This document shows, piece by piece, positions 1 through 8,500 of a stretch of DNA of 18,983 nucleotides. The stretch covers positions 1 to 18,983 of the forward strand of contig JAFWDF010000029.1 of assembly GCA_017534025.1 (NCBI GenBank), written 5' to 3'. The translations under genes were made by a program, and so were the position numbers. The stretch's first letter is position 1, and each line of letters begins with the position of its first letter. Source of the DNA: Bacillota bacterium. Its GTDB lineage: Bacteria > Bacillota > Clostridia > Peptostreptococcales > Anaerovoracaceae. The notes under the pieces were generated by a model. It was not told the origin of the DNA and made no database searches. It saw only the letters and a list, made by a program, of their open reading frames with translations.

Positions 1-605
1 ATACATTCCCGGAAACGATCTTCGAAGGAAGGCAAAACAGTCTTTCCCCTGCGCTGCCGGCGCGATGCAATGATCCCGATCAGTGCAAGAACCAGCAGGA
101 ACAGCAGTGAACAAACCAGAAAAACAGCGGCCGCCGGAAGGTTGACACGCATGAACGCGAAGAACAGAATCACCGGCGCCACCACACTGTACAGCAGCTG
201 CGGCAGGAAACGGCTTAAAAACTGTTCCACATGCCCGCTGCTTTCCGCGGCCAGCCGGATAACGATGTCCGGATCCGCCGTATCCCGGTATGTGATGCCC
301 AGGCGGTAGAATTTCACAAAAATGGATTCCTGCAGGCGCCCTGCCGCAGATAAACCGACATGCCCGGCCAGTGCCGCCCGGACGCGGCCGCACACAAAAC
401 GAATCAGAAGGAACAGCAGGAATAAAAGAACCGTTCTCCGAAGAGACCCGTCAGACATTGTCTGATCATAGGCTTCTCCGATCAGATCCGCTCCCGCAAA
501 GACCGCTGCCACCAGCACAAGCAGGGAAATCCACCGGCTGATCACGGTTCCTGCAATATACCTGCGGGAATTCGATAAAAGACGCATCCATCTTTCATTC
601 AGCAT
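1..605 (-). CDS. CydD-like ABC exporter, N-terminal membrane domain (partial)
   Basis: About 201 N-terminal residues are visible; the gene runs off the left edge, so the ATP-binding domain is not seen. The reading begins MLNERWMRLL and has hydrophobic segments at roughly residues 18-40, 58-75, 135-150 and 158-180. The stretch around residues 120-145 (a Glu-rich turn, then FLSRFLPQLL, then a Val-Ala-Pro hydrophobic helix) resembles the type IV exporter membrane domain of CydD/CydC thiol exporters; such fused permease-ATPases work as dimers in the cytoplasmic membrane. The ATG at 605 lies 3 bases after the ruvX stop, with AGGTG and GGAGGG upstream inside the end of ruvX, so it is probably co-transcribed with ruvX. 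The family call is solid. CydD specifically, rather than a general multidrug exporter half, is less certain because Walker motifs are off-window. Confidence 0.75.
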   Translation of the reverse strand, partial: MLNERWMRLLSNSRRYIAGTVISRWISLLVLVAAVFAGADLIGEAYDQTMSDGSLRRTVLLFLLFLLIRFVCGRVRAALAGHVGLSAAGRLQESIFVKFYRLGITYRDTADPDIVIRLAAESSGHVEQFLSRFLPQLLYSVVAPVILFFAFMRVNLPAAAVFLVCSLLFLLVLALIGIIASRRQRRGKTVLPSFEDRFREC

Positions 606-608
606 GTA

Positions 609-1049
609 TTACACCTGCCCTCCCGGACGGCTGTCCAGATAGCTCTGCAGTATCAGAACCGCCGCCTGCTTGTCGATGACATCCTTCCTCTTTTTTCTGG
701 ATACATCCGCTTCGATCAGCACGGCTTCCGCCATCTTGGTCGTGAATCGTTCGTCCTGATATACTACTTCAATCCCCTTCATCGCCGTACTGCGCATTTT
801 ATTCTCGAGCATCGTGCGGAAAGCGCGCACTTTTTCCGTCTGCACGCTGTCACTGCCGTCCAGATTCAGCGGCAGGCCGATCACGATGATATCACATGCA
901 TATTCTCTGACCAGATCGAGTACCTTATCCGCATCCTTGCGAATCCCGATTCGATCGATGATTGTAATTCCCTGCGCCGTCAGCATCAGCGGATCGCTGA
1001 CCGCCACACCTATGGTTTTATCTCCGACATCCAATGCTATCGCCCGCAT
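609..1049 (-). CDS. ruvX: RuvX/YqgF family putative pre-16S rRNA nuclease
   Basis: This 146-residue protein has the usual length and motifs of the YqgF/RuvX RNase H-like fold. Near the N-terminus is ALDVGDKTIGVAVSD with the first acidic residue. At residues 55-66 is IVIGLPLNLDGS, at about 97-104 YQDERFTT, and near the end a KDVIDKQAAVLIL segment with the last acidic residue. The family matures the 5' end of 16S rRNA and was formerly called a Holliday junction resolvase. The ATG at 1049 has AAAGGAG nine bases upstream. It follows ireB, as in the common Bacillota order alaS-ireB-ruvX, but a terminator hairpin sits between ireB and ruvX, so ruvX may depend on read-through or a nearby promoter. 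Confidence 0.93.
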   Translation of the reverse strand: MRAIALDVGDKTIGVAVSDPLMLTAQGITIIDRIGIRKDADKVLDLVREYACDIIVIGLPLNLDGSDSVQTEKVRAFRTMLENKMRSTAMKGIEVVYQDERFTTKMAEAVLIEADVSRKKRKDVIDKQAAVLILQSYLDSRPGGQV

Positions 1050-1084
1050 AATTATAAACTCCTTTAAAACAGCCGACGGCCGTC

Positions 1085-1122
1085 AAAAAAAGCCCGGGAG
1101 GGTATCCATACTCCCCGGGCTG
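1085..1122 (-). terminator. Rho-independent terminator after ireB
   Basis: On the minus strand AGCCCGGG pairs with CCCGGGCT around a short loop, and the stem is followed directly by seven T. It lies between the ireB stop (1136) and the ruvX start (1049), so it should trim or attenuate transcription into ruvX. Confidence 0.85.
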
Positions 1123-1135
1123 CCATGAACAGACT

Positions 1136-1384
1136 TTATTTACCAAGAAAATTCTTGAGCATGACTTCCACAAGCTCATCCCGTTCCACCTGCCGGATCA
1201 GTTTCCGGGCATCCCGGTAGCTTGTAATATAGGACAGTTCACCGCTGGTGATATAGCCTACGATCTGACCGACCGGATCATACCCTTTTTCCTGCAGCGC
1301 GTCAAAAACCTGACTCAGTATTTCCTGGACCGTCTTTCTTTTAATTTCATCTGTATTTGAGAAAATAATTGTGTTCTTTTCCAT
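1136..1384 (-). CDS. ireB: IreB family regulatory phosphoprotein (DUF965)
   Basis: This small 82-residue protein matches the IreB/YrzL (DUF965) family: a central DPVGQIVGYITSGELSYITS segment, then DARKLIRQVERDEL and a short acidic/hydrophobic C-terminus. In enterococci IreB is phosphorylated by the PASTA kinase IreK and lowers cephalosporin resistance; that role is known from the family and is not visible here. The N-terminal Thr residues (NTIIFSNTDE) are in the region where the family is phosphorylated. An upstream ATG in frame at 1399 has no ribosome site, whereas the ATG at 1384 has GGAG nine bases ahead, so I chose 1384. It has its own promoter (1435-1463) and terminator (1085-1122), between alaS and ruvX. 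Confidence 0.92.
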   Translation of the reverse strand: MEKNTIIFSNTDEIKRKTVQEILSQVFDALQEKGYDPVGQIVGYITSGELSYITSYRDARKLIRQVERDELVEVMLKNFLGK

Positions 1385-1434
1385 ATTCTTCATCTCCATG
1401 TTCAGGATGCATTGATTTCAATTCACATATTTTG

Positions 1435-1463
1435 ATTGTATAACCTTTTAAAAGGATTATCAA
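1435..1463 (-). promoter_or_regulatory. Promoter of ireB with palindromic spacer
   Basis: On the minus strand TTGATA (1463-1458) and TACAAT (1440-1435) are separated by exactly 17 bases; each hexamer matches the SigA consensus at 5 of 6 positions. The spacer contains a perfect 12-base palindrome, CCTTTTAAAAGG (1444-1455), which could be an operator. The predicted start falls about 45 bases before the ireB ATG. Confidence 0.75.
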
Positions 1464-1557
1464 GTTCACTGACCCGGATAAACGAACAATTCCCGCAAAT
1501 ATAAGAATCTTTAAGATTTCCCCCGCAGCGGGATATATGGACAGCATGCCGGAACAA

Positions 1558-4185
1558 TCAGCCCAGCAGTTCCTTTGCCTTTGCAAAAGCATCGCCGATG
1601 CGGGATGCATCCTTTGCACCCGCCTGCGCCATATCGGCCTTTCCGCCGCCGCCGCCACCGGCTGCCTTCGCGATTTCCTTGATCATCTTACCGGCGTGAT
1701 AACCCTGCTCCAGCAGTTCGTCGGAAACCGATACCAGAAAGGTCACCTTTTCACCGTTTACGGCTGCCAGAACATTAACCAGGCCTTTTTCACGGGCTTT
1801 CAGCTGATCGGACAGATCTCTGAGCTCTGCGATATCCACGTCTTCAAACCGGCCGGTAACCAGCTTCACACCGCCGATTTCTTCCGCGTTCTTCAGCAGA
1901 TCGCCGGCTGCATCGCCCATGCTGGCCTTCTTCAGTTCCTCCAGTTCCTTCTTCACCGCGCGCAGCTCTTCCATCAGGGAAGTGGCTCTGGTGAGCAGAT
2001 TGTGCGGCTGGGTCCGCAGTGCTTCCGACACATCGGCAATCAGACGGTCTTCCGCAGCCACCTGACTGGCAATGCCGTCGCCGGTAATGGCTTCGATCCG
2101 GCGTACGCCGGCAGCAACACCGTATTCACCCGTAATTTTCACGGCGCCGATCTGTCCCGCATTGGCAACGTGGGTGCCGCCGCAGAATTCCTTGCTGAAA
2201 TCGCCGACGGATACAATACGCACCGTTTCGCCGTATTTCTCGTCAAAGAGCGCGGTCGCTCCCGTCTTCTTCGCTTCCTCCATGCTGAGCACGTCGGTGG
2301 TGACATCCGTGAATTCCGCAATTTTTTCATTGGCGAGACGCTCAATCGCTGCCAGTTCGTCCGGTGTCACCGCTTCAAAATGGGTGAAGTCAAACCGCAG
2401 GTTATCCGGACCGACAAAGGAACCGGCCTGGTTGACATGGCTGCCCAGCACTTCTTTCAGTGCGGCATGCAGAATGTGTGTTGCCGTATGGTTTCTGGCG
2501 ATCCGGTGACGGTTCACCATATCGACCGATGCCATAACGGAAGAACCGGTCCGGAATTCTCCTTTGACAACTTTCACCTTATGCGCAAAGAGATCCTTTG
2601 CTTTCACAGTATCCAGGACCTGCAGCTCACTGCCGCCGGTAGTCATGATGCCCTTGTCACCGCACTGGCCGCCCATTTCAGCATAAAACGGCGTGTGATC
2701 GAGGATCACGATGCCTTCCTGCCCTTCGGAGATGACATCCACCGGATTGCGGTCCATGAGAACGGCAATAATCTCCGCACTTTCCGAAAGGGTATCGTAT
2801 CCGTCGAATTCTGTCGCATCTTCCGTGTTGAAGAAACCGAGATTCTCATCCTGCCAGGCCACTTCGTCATCGGATTTTCTCGCCGAACGGGCCATTTCCT
2901 TCTGCTGTTCCATGAGGGCGTTAAAACCTTCTTCATCGGCGGTCATGCCTTCTTCGGCAATGATTTCCGTCGTCAGGTCCAGCGGGAAGCCATAAGTATC
3001 ATACAGTTTAAATGCACGTTCCCCGGACAGTTGCGTCTGGCCGGCGGCCTTCATTTCGTCGATGTAACCAGCGATAATGCTCATGCCCTGGTCGATGGTT
3101 TCCGCAAATTTTCTTTCTTCAATGGAAATAATCTTCTTGATATAATCTTTCTTTTCTTCCAGGGCAGGATACGCGTCTCCGGATACCTCGATCACCCGGT
3201 CTGCCAGATCCGAGAGGAATTCTCCCTTAATACCCAGCAGGCGGCCGTGTCTCGCCGCTCTGCGGAGCAGTCTGCGCAGGACGTAGCCTCTGCCTTCATT
3301 GCTCGGAAGAATGCCGTCGCTGATCATGAATACAACGGAACGGATATGGTCCGTCACAATGCGGATCGAAACATCCTCCTTGCTCTTCCCCATTTTGTAT
3401 TCCACGCCGGACACTTCCACCACGCGGTTCAGGATGTGACGGATGGTATCAATATTGAAGAGGGAATCCGTTCCCTGCATGATGCAGGCCATACGTTCCA
3501 GACCCATACCGGTATCAATGTTCGGATGCGCCAGCGGCAGATAGCTGCCGTCCTCCTGGCGGTCGAACTGTGTAAATACGTGGTTCCAGAATTCCATGTA
3601 ACGGTCGCAGTCACAGCCCGGCTTGCAGTCCGGCTGGCCGCAGCCGTATTCTTCTCCGCGGTCGAAATAAATTTCAGAACACGGACCGCACGGGCCGATG
3701 CCGATTTCCCAGAAATTATCATCTTTGCCAAGACGGACAATGCGTTCCTCCGGCATACCGATAATATCCCGCCAAATCGCAAATGCTTCGTCGTCGTCTT
3801 CATAAATCGTTGCCCAGACCTTGTCCTTCGGCAACTCCAGCCATTCCGTGATAAATTCCCAGCCCCACTTCAGAGACTGTTCTTTAAAATAATCGCCAAA
3901 GGAGAAGTTGCCCAGCATTTCAAAGAAGGTGCCGTGGCGGTCGGTATAACCGATGTTGTCAATATCGCCTGTACGAATGCACTTCTGGCAGGTACACATT
4001 CTTTTTTTCGGCGGCGTCTTCAGCCCGGCGAAATACGGTTTCAGAGGGGCCATTCCGGAGTTGATCAGCATCAGACTCTTGTCGCTGTCCGGTACAAGCG
4101 AAAAACTTTCATGCGCCAGATGCTCCTTGGTTTCAAAAAATTCCAGGAACATCTTTCTGATTTCATTAACACCGAGCTGTTTCAT
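1558..4185 (-). CDS. alaS: Alanine--tRNA ligase
   Basis: Full-length AlaRS of 875 residues. It charges tRNA-Ala with alanine in the cytosol and edits mischarged Ser/Gly. The class II catalytic core is N-terminal: a motif 2 region with RTGDIDNIGYTDRHGTFFEM at about 71-90, GPCGPCSEI near 164-172, and motif 3 TGMGLER near 225-231. The editing domain has HTATH at about 566-570 and CGGTH at about 668-672, the four zinc-binding residues. The C-Ala domain ends with a run of glycines and GGKADMAQAG. An in-frame ATG at 4218 lies inside a terminator hairpin; the ATG at 4185 has AGGAGG six bases upstream, so I use 4185. A second ORF of similar size on the opposite strand is a shadow. A terminator directly precedes the gene and may limit its expression. 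Confidence 0.97.
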   Translation of the reverse strand: MKQLGVNEIRKMFLEFFETKEHLAHESFSLVPDSDKSLMLINSGMAPLKPYFAGLKTPPKKRMCTCQKCIRTGDIDNIGYTDRHGTFFEMLGNFSFGDYFKEQSLKWGWEFITEWLELPKDKVWATIYEDDDEAFAIWRDIIGMPEERIVRLGKDDNFWEIGIGPCGPCSEIYFDRGEEYGCGQPDCKPGCDCDRYMEFWNHVFTQFDRQEDGSYLPLAHPNIDTGMGLERMACIMQGTDSLFNIDTIRHILNRVVEVSGVEYKMGKSKEDVSIRIVTDHIRSVVFMISDGILPSNEGRGYVLRRLLRRAARHGRLLGIKGEFLSDLADRVIEVSGDAYPALEEKKDYIKKIISIEERKFAETIDQGMSIIAGYIDEMKAAGQTQLSGERAFKLYDTYGFPLDLTTEIIAEEGMTADEEGFNALMEQQKEMARSARKSDDEVAWQDENLGFFNTEDATEFDGYDTLSESAEIIAVLMDRNPVDVISEGQEGIVILDHTPFYAEMGGQCGDKGIMTTGGSELQVLDTVKAKDLFAHKVKVVKGEFRTGSSVMASVDMVNRHRIARNHTATHILHAALKEVLGSHVNQAGSFVGPDNLRFDFTHFEAVTPDELAAIERLANEKIAEFTDVTTDVLSMEEAKKTGATALFDEKYGETVRIVSVGDFSKEFCGGTHVANAGQIGAVKITGEYGVAAGVRRIEAITGDGIASQVAAEDRLIADVSEALRTQPHNLLTRATSLMEELRAVKKELEELKKASMGDAAGDLLKNAEEIGGVKLVTGRFEDVDIAELRDLSDQLKAREKGLVNVLAAVNGEKVTFLVSVSDELLEQGYHAGKMIKEIAKAAGGGGGGKADMAQAGAKDASRIGDAFAKAKELLG

Positions 4186-4205
4186 ATATAGCCTCCTGAA
4201 GTATG

Positions 4206-4235
4206 AAAAAAGACCCATCCGGCGAGGGATGAGTC
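4206..4235 (-). terminator. Terminator/attenuator between tRNA-Gly and alaS
   Basis: On the minus strand GACTCATCC pairs with GGATGGGTC (9 pairs including one G-T) around the loop CTCGCC, followed by six T. It is 60 bases after the tRNA-Gly 3' end and its T run ends only 20 bases before the alaS ATG. It most simply ends the tRNA transcript, but its position makes it a possible attenuator for alaS. A TATAAT at 4283-4278 (minus) could be an alaS -10 box, with only a weak -35 inside the tRNA gene. No T-box sequence is seen. Confidence 0.8.
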
Positions 4236-4294
4236 AATATTGATCGGCATACCCTGTGATGCTTCGTCAAATGGTATATTATAATAAATCTTGA

Positions 4295-4368
4295 TGGAGC
4301 GGGTAAAGGGAATCGAACCCTCCTCTCAGCCTTGGGAAGGCCGCGTTCTACCGATGAACTATACCCGC
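4295..4368 (-). tRNA. tRNA-Gly (anticodon CCC)
   Basis: A 74-base cloverleaf can be folded by eye. The acceptor stem is GCGGGTA with TACCCGC, the D stem GTTC/GAAC, the anticodon stem CGGCC/GGCTG with loop TTCCCAA (anticodon CCC, reads GGG), and the T arm GAGGG-TTCGATT-CCCTT. The discriminator is T and CCA is encoded. It has a strong promoter directly upstream and a terminator 60 bases downstream. Confidence 0.95.
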
Positions 4369-4388
4369 GCACAAATTTCAGTGAAAAT

Positions 4389-4417
4389 ATTATATATTTT
4401 ATCCACTGAAAAATCAA
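4389..4417 (-). promoter_or_regulatory. Promoter of tRNA-Gly
   Basis: On the minus strand TTGATT (4417-4412) and a perfect TATAAT (4394-4389) are 17 bases apart, ending about 20 bases before the tRNA 5' end. The promoter lies inside an AT-rich inverted repeat whose outer arms are TTTCAGTG and CACTGAAA. Confidence 0.8.
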
Positions 4418-4460
4418 GAAAAACGTATACGATTTGACGGAGAATAATGAAAAATACAGT

Positions 4461-4868
4461 TTATTTCAAATCGAGCACTTCTTCTGCGATTTCCACTGCG
4501 TCATCAATGCATCCCGGGCAGGAACGGAGCACACGGCCGGTATCCACACCCTTCAGCTCCCTGCAGATCAGAGATCCGTTTTTCTCCAGGAATTTTGCCG
4601 GAATGTCCCGCCCGATTTTATATGTTAATGATTTGGAGCGTCCTTCCATTTCCGTTCTGCTGTTAACCATGCCCGCCAGCATGACCGCTCCGGATACCGC
4701 ACCGCAGGTGGCCTGCATGCCGCCCATACCCAGGCCGAAACCTTCCGCCAGGCGGAACACCGTTTCTTCATCAAATCCCAGATCTTCACAGAAGGTACAT
4801 GCTACCGCCTGCGCACAGTTATAGCCGCTGCTGTGCAGCTGCGCTGCCTTTTTCTGTCTTTCTGTCAT
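4461..4868 (-). CDS. C_GCAxxG_C_C family redox-type protein
   Basis: This 135-residue cytosolic protein carries the family's defining cysteine pattern: SGYNCAQAVACTFCEDLG near residues 14-31 (C, then GCA-like C), a glycine-rich GLGMGGMQATCGAVSGAV near 44-61, then LICREL and a C-terminal CPGCIDDAVE. The family is proposed to be redox-active or metal-binding, but no member's reaction is firmly established as far as I know. The longer frame opens with a GTG at 4880 that abuts AAGGAG, which is too close to act; the ATG at 4868 lies 11 bases after AAGGAG and is my choice. It has its own extended -10 promoter and a palindrome in its leader. The family call is good and the function unknown. Confidence 0.88.
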   Translation of the reverse strand: MTERQKKAAQLHSSGYNCAQAVACTFCEDLGFDEETVFRLAEGFGLGMGGMQATCGAVSGAVMLAGMVNSRTEMEGRSKSLTYKIGRDIPAKFLEKNGSLICRELKGVDTGRVLRSCPGCIDDAVEIAEEVLDLK

Positions 4869-4908
4869 ATTTAAACACACTCCTTATGCAATTTCTCCCT
4901 GTTTACTG

Positions 4909-4925
4909 TTCGCGCACTGCGCGAA
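4909..4925 (-). promoter_or_regulatory. Palindrome in the leader of the C_GCAxxG_C_C gene
   Basis: TTCGCGC and GCGCGAA form a perfect 7-base inverted repeat around three bases. It sits just downstream of the predicted transcription start and about 40 bases before the ATG. No T run follows on either strand, so it is more likely an operator or leader hairpin than a terminator. Confidence 0.45.
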
Positions 4926-4936
4926 AACCTGCTTGC

Positions 4937-4945
4937 ATTATACCA
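4937..4945 (-). promoter_or_regulatory. Extended -10 promoter of the C_GCAxxG_C_C gene
   Basis: On the minus strand TGGTATAAT is an extended -10 with a perfect TATAAT; no good -35 is visible at 16-18 bases. Fifteen bases here (4937-4951) are identical to the element before the HAD phosphatase gene at 10790-10804. Confidence 0.65.
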
Positions 4946-5025
4946 CATCTTGCGTCCGCCGGAATTATAATGTAAAATCTGTCTGACAAATAACATCATA
5001 ATGGCAGCCAGGGGGTGGTATATTC

Positions 5026-5208
5026 ATGAAAATTGCACTGATAATAATATTGATCATTCTCTTACTGTTTCTGTTCGGCGAATTTGTACTGGATATACTG
5101 CTCGGGGCGTTTACCATAGCGGCCGGCGCTGTCGGGGCCGGCATTTCCGCCGTACTGCGGCGTTTCGGACGCCGCAAGAATGACCCTGTGAAAGGAGATT
5201 CGGAATGA
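5026..5208 (+). CDS. Small membrane protein of unknown function
   Basis: This 60-residue protein starts MKIALIIILI and is hydrophobic for its first two thirds: one transmembrane segment at about 3-20 and a Gly/Ala-rich second hydrophobic stretch at about 24-45. It ends in a basic/polar tail (RRFGRRKNDPVKGDSE). I do not recognise the family. An AGGGGGTGG stretch about 9 bases before the ATG can act as ribosome site. Its TGA overlaps the ATG of the next gene by four bases, so the two form a translationally coupled pair, the only plus-strand genes in the window. A TATAAT at 4966-4972 on the plus strand is a possible -10. It could be a membrane anchor or partner for the following protein. Confidence 0.6.
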   Translation: MKIALIIILIILLLFLFGEFVLDILLGAFTIAAGAVGAGISAVLRRFGRRKNDPVKGDSE

Positions 5209-5429
5209 ACTTATCCATATTTGACGCGGACAGAGTCCGCCGTGAAACCAAAGAAAAATTCGGTGTCAACCCGCAGATCCATGATCCGTGCGGCGGCAAC
5301 CTCTATTTCACACTGGAAGAGCCGAATGAAGAAGCCGCTGCCTATATCGCCGGGGAATTCAGAAAATTCGGCCTGGAGATGGAAATCCAGGAAGACGGGC
5401 ATCTGCTCACCTTCCACAAGATAAAATAA
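5205..5429 (+). CDS. Small hypothetical protein (74 aa)
   Basis: This soluble, mixed alpha/beta-looking 74-residue protein has many charged residues and no signal peptide or membrane segment. I do not recognise it. It contains a central DPCGGNLYFTLEEPNEEA stretch and ends LLTFHKIK. The ATG at 5205 overlaps the stop of the preceding membrane peptide (ATGA), and AAAGGAG lies about seven bases upstream, inside that gene, which supports both start and coupling. A strong terminator follows 13 bases after its stop, so the pair is a complete operon. The intact ribosome site and terminator argue that it is real despite its size. Confidence 0.65.
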   Translation: MNLSIFDADRVRRETKEKFGVNPQIHDPCGGNLYFTLEEPNEEAAAYIAGEFRKFGLEMEIQEDGHLLTFHKIK

Positions 5430-5441
5430 TGCAAAAACATA

Positions 5442-5503
5442 ACCGGCCGCAGGGCTCCGGAAACACCGGTAATTCGCCCTGCCGGCCGGTCTTTTTCTTC
5501 TTC
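5442..5503 (+). terminator. Strong terminator between convergent genes
   Basis: ACCGGCC-GCAGGGC (5442-5455) pairs with GCCCTGCCGGCCGGT (5476-5490) with one bulged base; the loop has its own small CCGG/CCGG stem. CTTTTTCTTCTTCT follows on the plus strand. On the minus strand a weaker TTATGTTTTTGC follows, so it may also end the SLH gene transcript, whose stop is at 5557. Confidence 0.85.
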
Positions 5504-5556
5504 TGTCCGGAATCGCTATCCGCCTTCAGAGACGAAACCCTTCGGAACAAATCCTG

Positions 5557-8500
5557 TTATGATTTTTTCGAACCTTCAATAAAGCGCATCAGGATCGTCG
5601 CCGCCTCCGCACGGGTAGCGCTGCCGGCCGGCACCAGCGTTTTTTCCGTACGCCCGGTGATCAGGCCTGCCGCATTGGCCCACTTCATCGCATCCTGCGC
5701 CCATTCACCGATCGATGCCGCATCGGTATAGCCCGACAGATCCGCACCCGCACTGACATCATATCCTTTATATTTTGCGAAGCGATACAGGATCGCTGCA
5801 AACTGTTCCCGGGTAATCTTATCATTCGGCCCGAACCTGCCCTCGCCATAACCATTCACAATGTCATTTGCGCTGGCCCAGATAACCGCATGGTCGTACC
5901 AGCTTCCGCTCTCCACATCCGTGAACGGAGAGGCGCTGCTGACATCCGGCTCACCTTCCAGACGATAAAGAATCGTAACGATCATGGCCCGGGTGGTGGT
6001 GCCGTTCGGATCAAACTGATCCTGCGCCATGCCGTTCATCAGTTTGTTCGCCACCGCGTAATCCACGGCATCGTGATACCATTGCTCCCGGTCCACATCT
6101 TTGAACGCTGCCGACGGACAACTGTCTGCGGATGCCGGGATCACTTCCGTATACGTGTGGCTGCTGTCATTCCGGCAGGTATATGTCCGCACGCCGTCCT
6201 TCGTGCAGGTCGGCGCCGTGGTGACAGTGCCCTCATCCCAGTCATGGCCAACAGCCGCAATGAGCAGCTCCGTCGTCTCCATCAGATCGGTGCCCTGTTC
6301 ATCCGCAAAGCTGCTTTCACAGCCGGCACAATACCAGTGCTCCGCTCTGCCGGTTTCCAGACAGGTCGGTTCCACACGGTCCATATGCGTCAGATCATGA
6401 ACATGCCCTGACTCTGTTGTAATGGTTACCGTCACATCACCTGTGATCTTGGTAAGGCGGTATAGATTGCCCACACCGGTCTCAGAGGAACCTTTGAGAT
6501 TTTTGAAATTCGCGTCCCCCTTCACATCGGCCACCTTATAGCCGCTGTTCAGACGGATCAGGAAATTCACCTGTCCGGAACCGGAAACCAGCGGCTTGCC
6601 GCAGTCGGCGTCTCTGGCCGTGGCTTCGCTGACATCGGTTTCATTGGCCGTTATATAATCCTGCGTGTAATACACGTCAATACCGGCAACACCTTCGTCC
6701 TTCACAAAAGTAACCATAAAGGCATCCGCGATTTTGTTATCCTCATATGTTTTACCGGCTGCATCCTCATAATACGCGGTAAATGCAATGGTATGGTCGT
6801 CATTCAGAGAACTGATGACAATGGCATCAAAGCTGACCCGTTCGCCGCAGTCCGCACAGTCGAAGGAAACGGAAGCCGCACTGTAATCGCTGCTCCAGGT
6901 CCATTCCGGATTGGAAAGGCTGCGGTGCTCACAGGCCGCCGTCGTAATCGTAATCGTAGTATCCGCCGTTATTTTTGTTACACGATACAGATTTTTCTGT
7001 CCGGTATCAGACGGCCCTTTAATATTTTTATACGTTCCTTCTGTGACCGACAAATCCGTGATGGATACTCCTGCCTTCAGACGGATCTGGAAATTCACCT
7101 GCCCGTCTCCGTTCGAACACGGTTCTCCGGTCCCGGAATCTCTGCTGACCGTCTCTGTTACGCCGGTTTCATCCGCTGCAGAATAATCCTGTGTATAATA
7201 CACATCAATCCCTTCCACTCCTTCATCAACAGCAAAACGAACGGCATATCCCTCATCCTGATCCGGTTCACCGGCTTCCTCACCGTGTCCGCTGCAGGAA
7301 TAAGTCTTATCGTACAGCAGAGTCACCTCTTCCGTCCGCTGGCAGTCTGCACACAGAAAACTGCCCACACCGGCGGCCGATTCCGCAGGTGCCGTCTTTA
7401 CTGTCATGGAACTCCAGCTGTGATTCCAGTGATTGCTGCTGCAGGCAGCCACCGCACCTCCGGTGGTAATCGATGCATTCCCGGAAGTCATGGCCGGAGA
7501 GGTGTACATCCAGTAGCTCACATTCCGCGGCAGCGTATCCGAATACATCAGATTCGAATTGCTGTAAACGTTAACCACCGTGCCGGCATTATAGGACGCC
7601 CGGCTGTTCTGGTAATAGTTCTGCCCGAAACAGGAGGCTTTCAGCGCGCCGTTCACACCTGCCGATCCGGCGGTAAATACCTCTGCATCTTTTATGGTAA
7701 TGGTTCCGTCGGCGTCGATCGGAGAATCATCCCCGCCGGCCGCTTTGGAGAATACCGTGATCTGCCCTCCGGTCAGAGAGATCTTTCCGTTGGCATCCAG
7801 GCCGTCCCCCAGACAGTCCACATACACATGGCCGCCGGCAATTTCCAGAGAATAGTTCCCGGCTGATCCGCCGTGATGTCCCGGTCCGCCCGGCTTGAAC
7901 CCTTCCGACGAACCGCCTGCGCCACCGGCCGCATTAATACCGTCATCCACAGAATACGTGCGGAACCGCCCGCTGATAATATACTCATTGGCTGCTTCCA
8001 GCCCCTCATACGAATGGTTAACCGTTATATCCGGATCCCGGTCCCGTCCGCCCTGCGTGCCCAGCGTCACAGCAGAATCCGCGTGAATACCGTCATCCCC
8101 GGAATCAATCGAGAATTCGCCGCCGGTAATCACTACATTTTTCGCGGAATGAATTGCATCATCCGATGCATTAATCACGAACGAACCGCCGGTGATATAG
8201 ATTTCATTTTCTTTTCCACGATCCCCCGCGAGCTTGATGCCCTTGCAGCTCATGGTTCCCCCGTCAAATGTACCGGCTGCGTCCTCTTTTTTATTATTCG
8301 TTTTATTCCAGTATCTCGTACCGCTGACATCATAGCCCTGGAACGTTTTAATATCAAAGGTTCCCCCGGCAATAGCCAGTTCCGATTCCGCCTGAATCCC
8401 GTCGCCCTCCGTATCGATGTCAAACGTTCCGTCATGAATGGTAATGCTTCCTGCAGAGGCCGTATCGGTATCATCCGGAACGGCTTTGATCCCGTCATTT

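Noticed and set aside
1488..1557. Terminator after alaS
   Set aside because: The AATCTT/AAGATT repeat near 1508-1520 is short, AT-only and lacks a T run; alaS may read into ireB.
1537..4191. An 884-codon plus-strand ORF opposite alaS
   Set aside because: It is a shadow of the alaS reading: the minus frame has all AlaRS motifs, while the plus frame has no recognisable domain.
4186..4294. T-box riboswitch in front of alaS
   Set aside because: The leader is only about 100 bases between tRNA-Gly and alaS, and no T-box consensus or specifier structure is visible; only a simple terminator hairpin is present.
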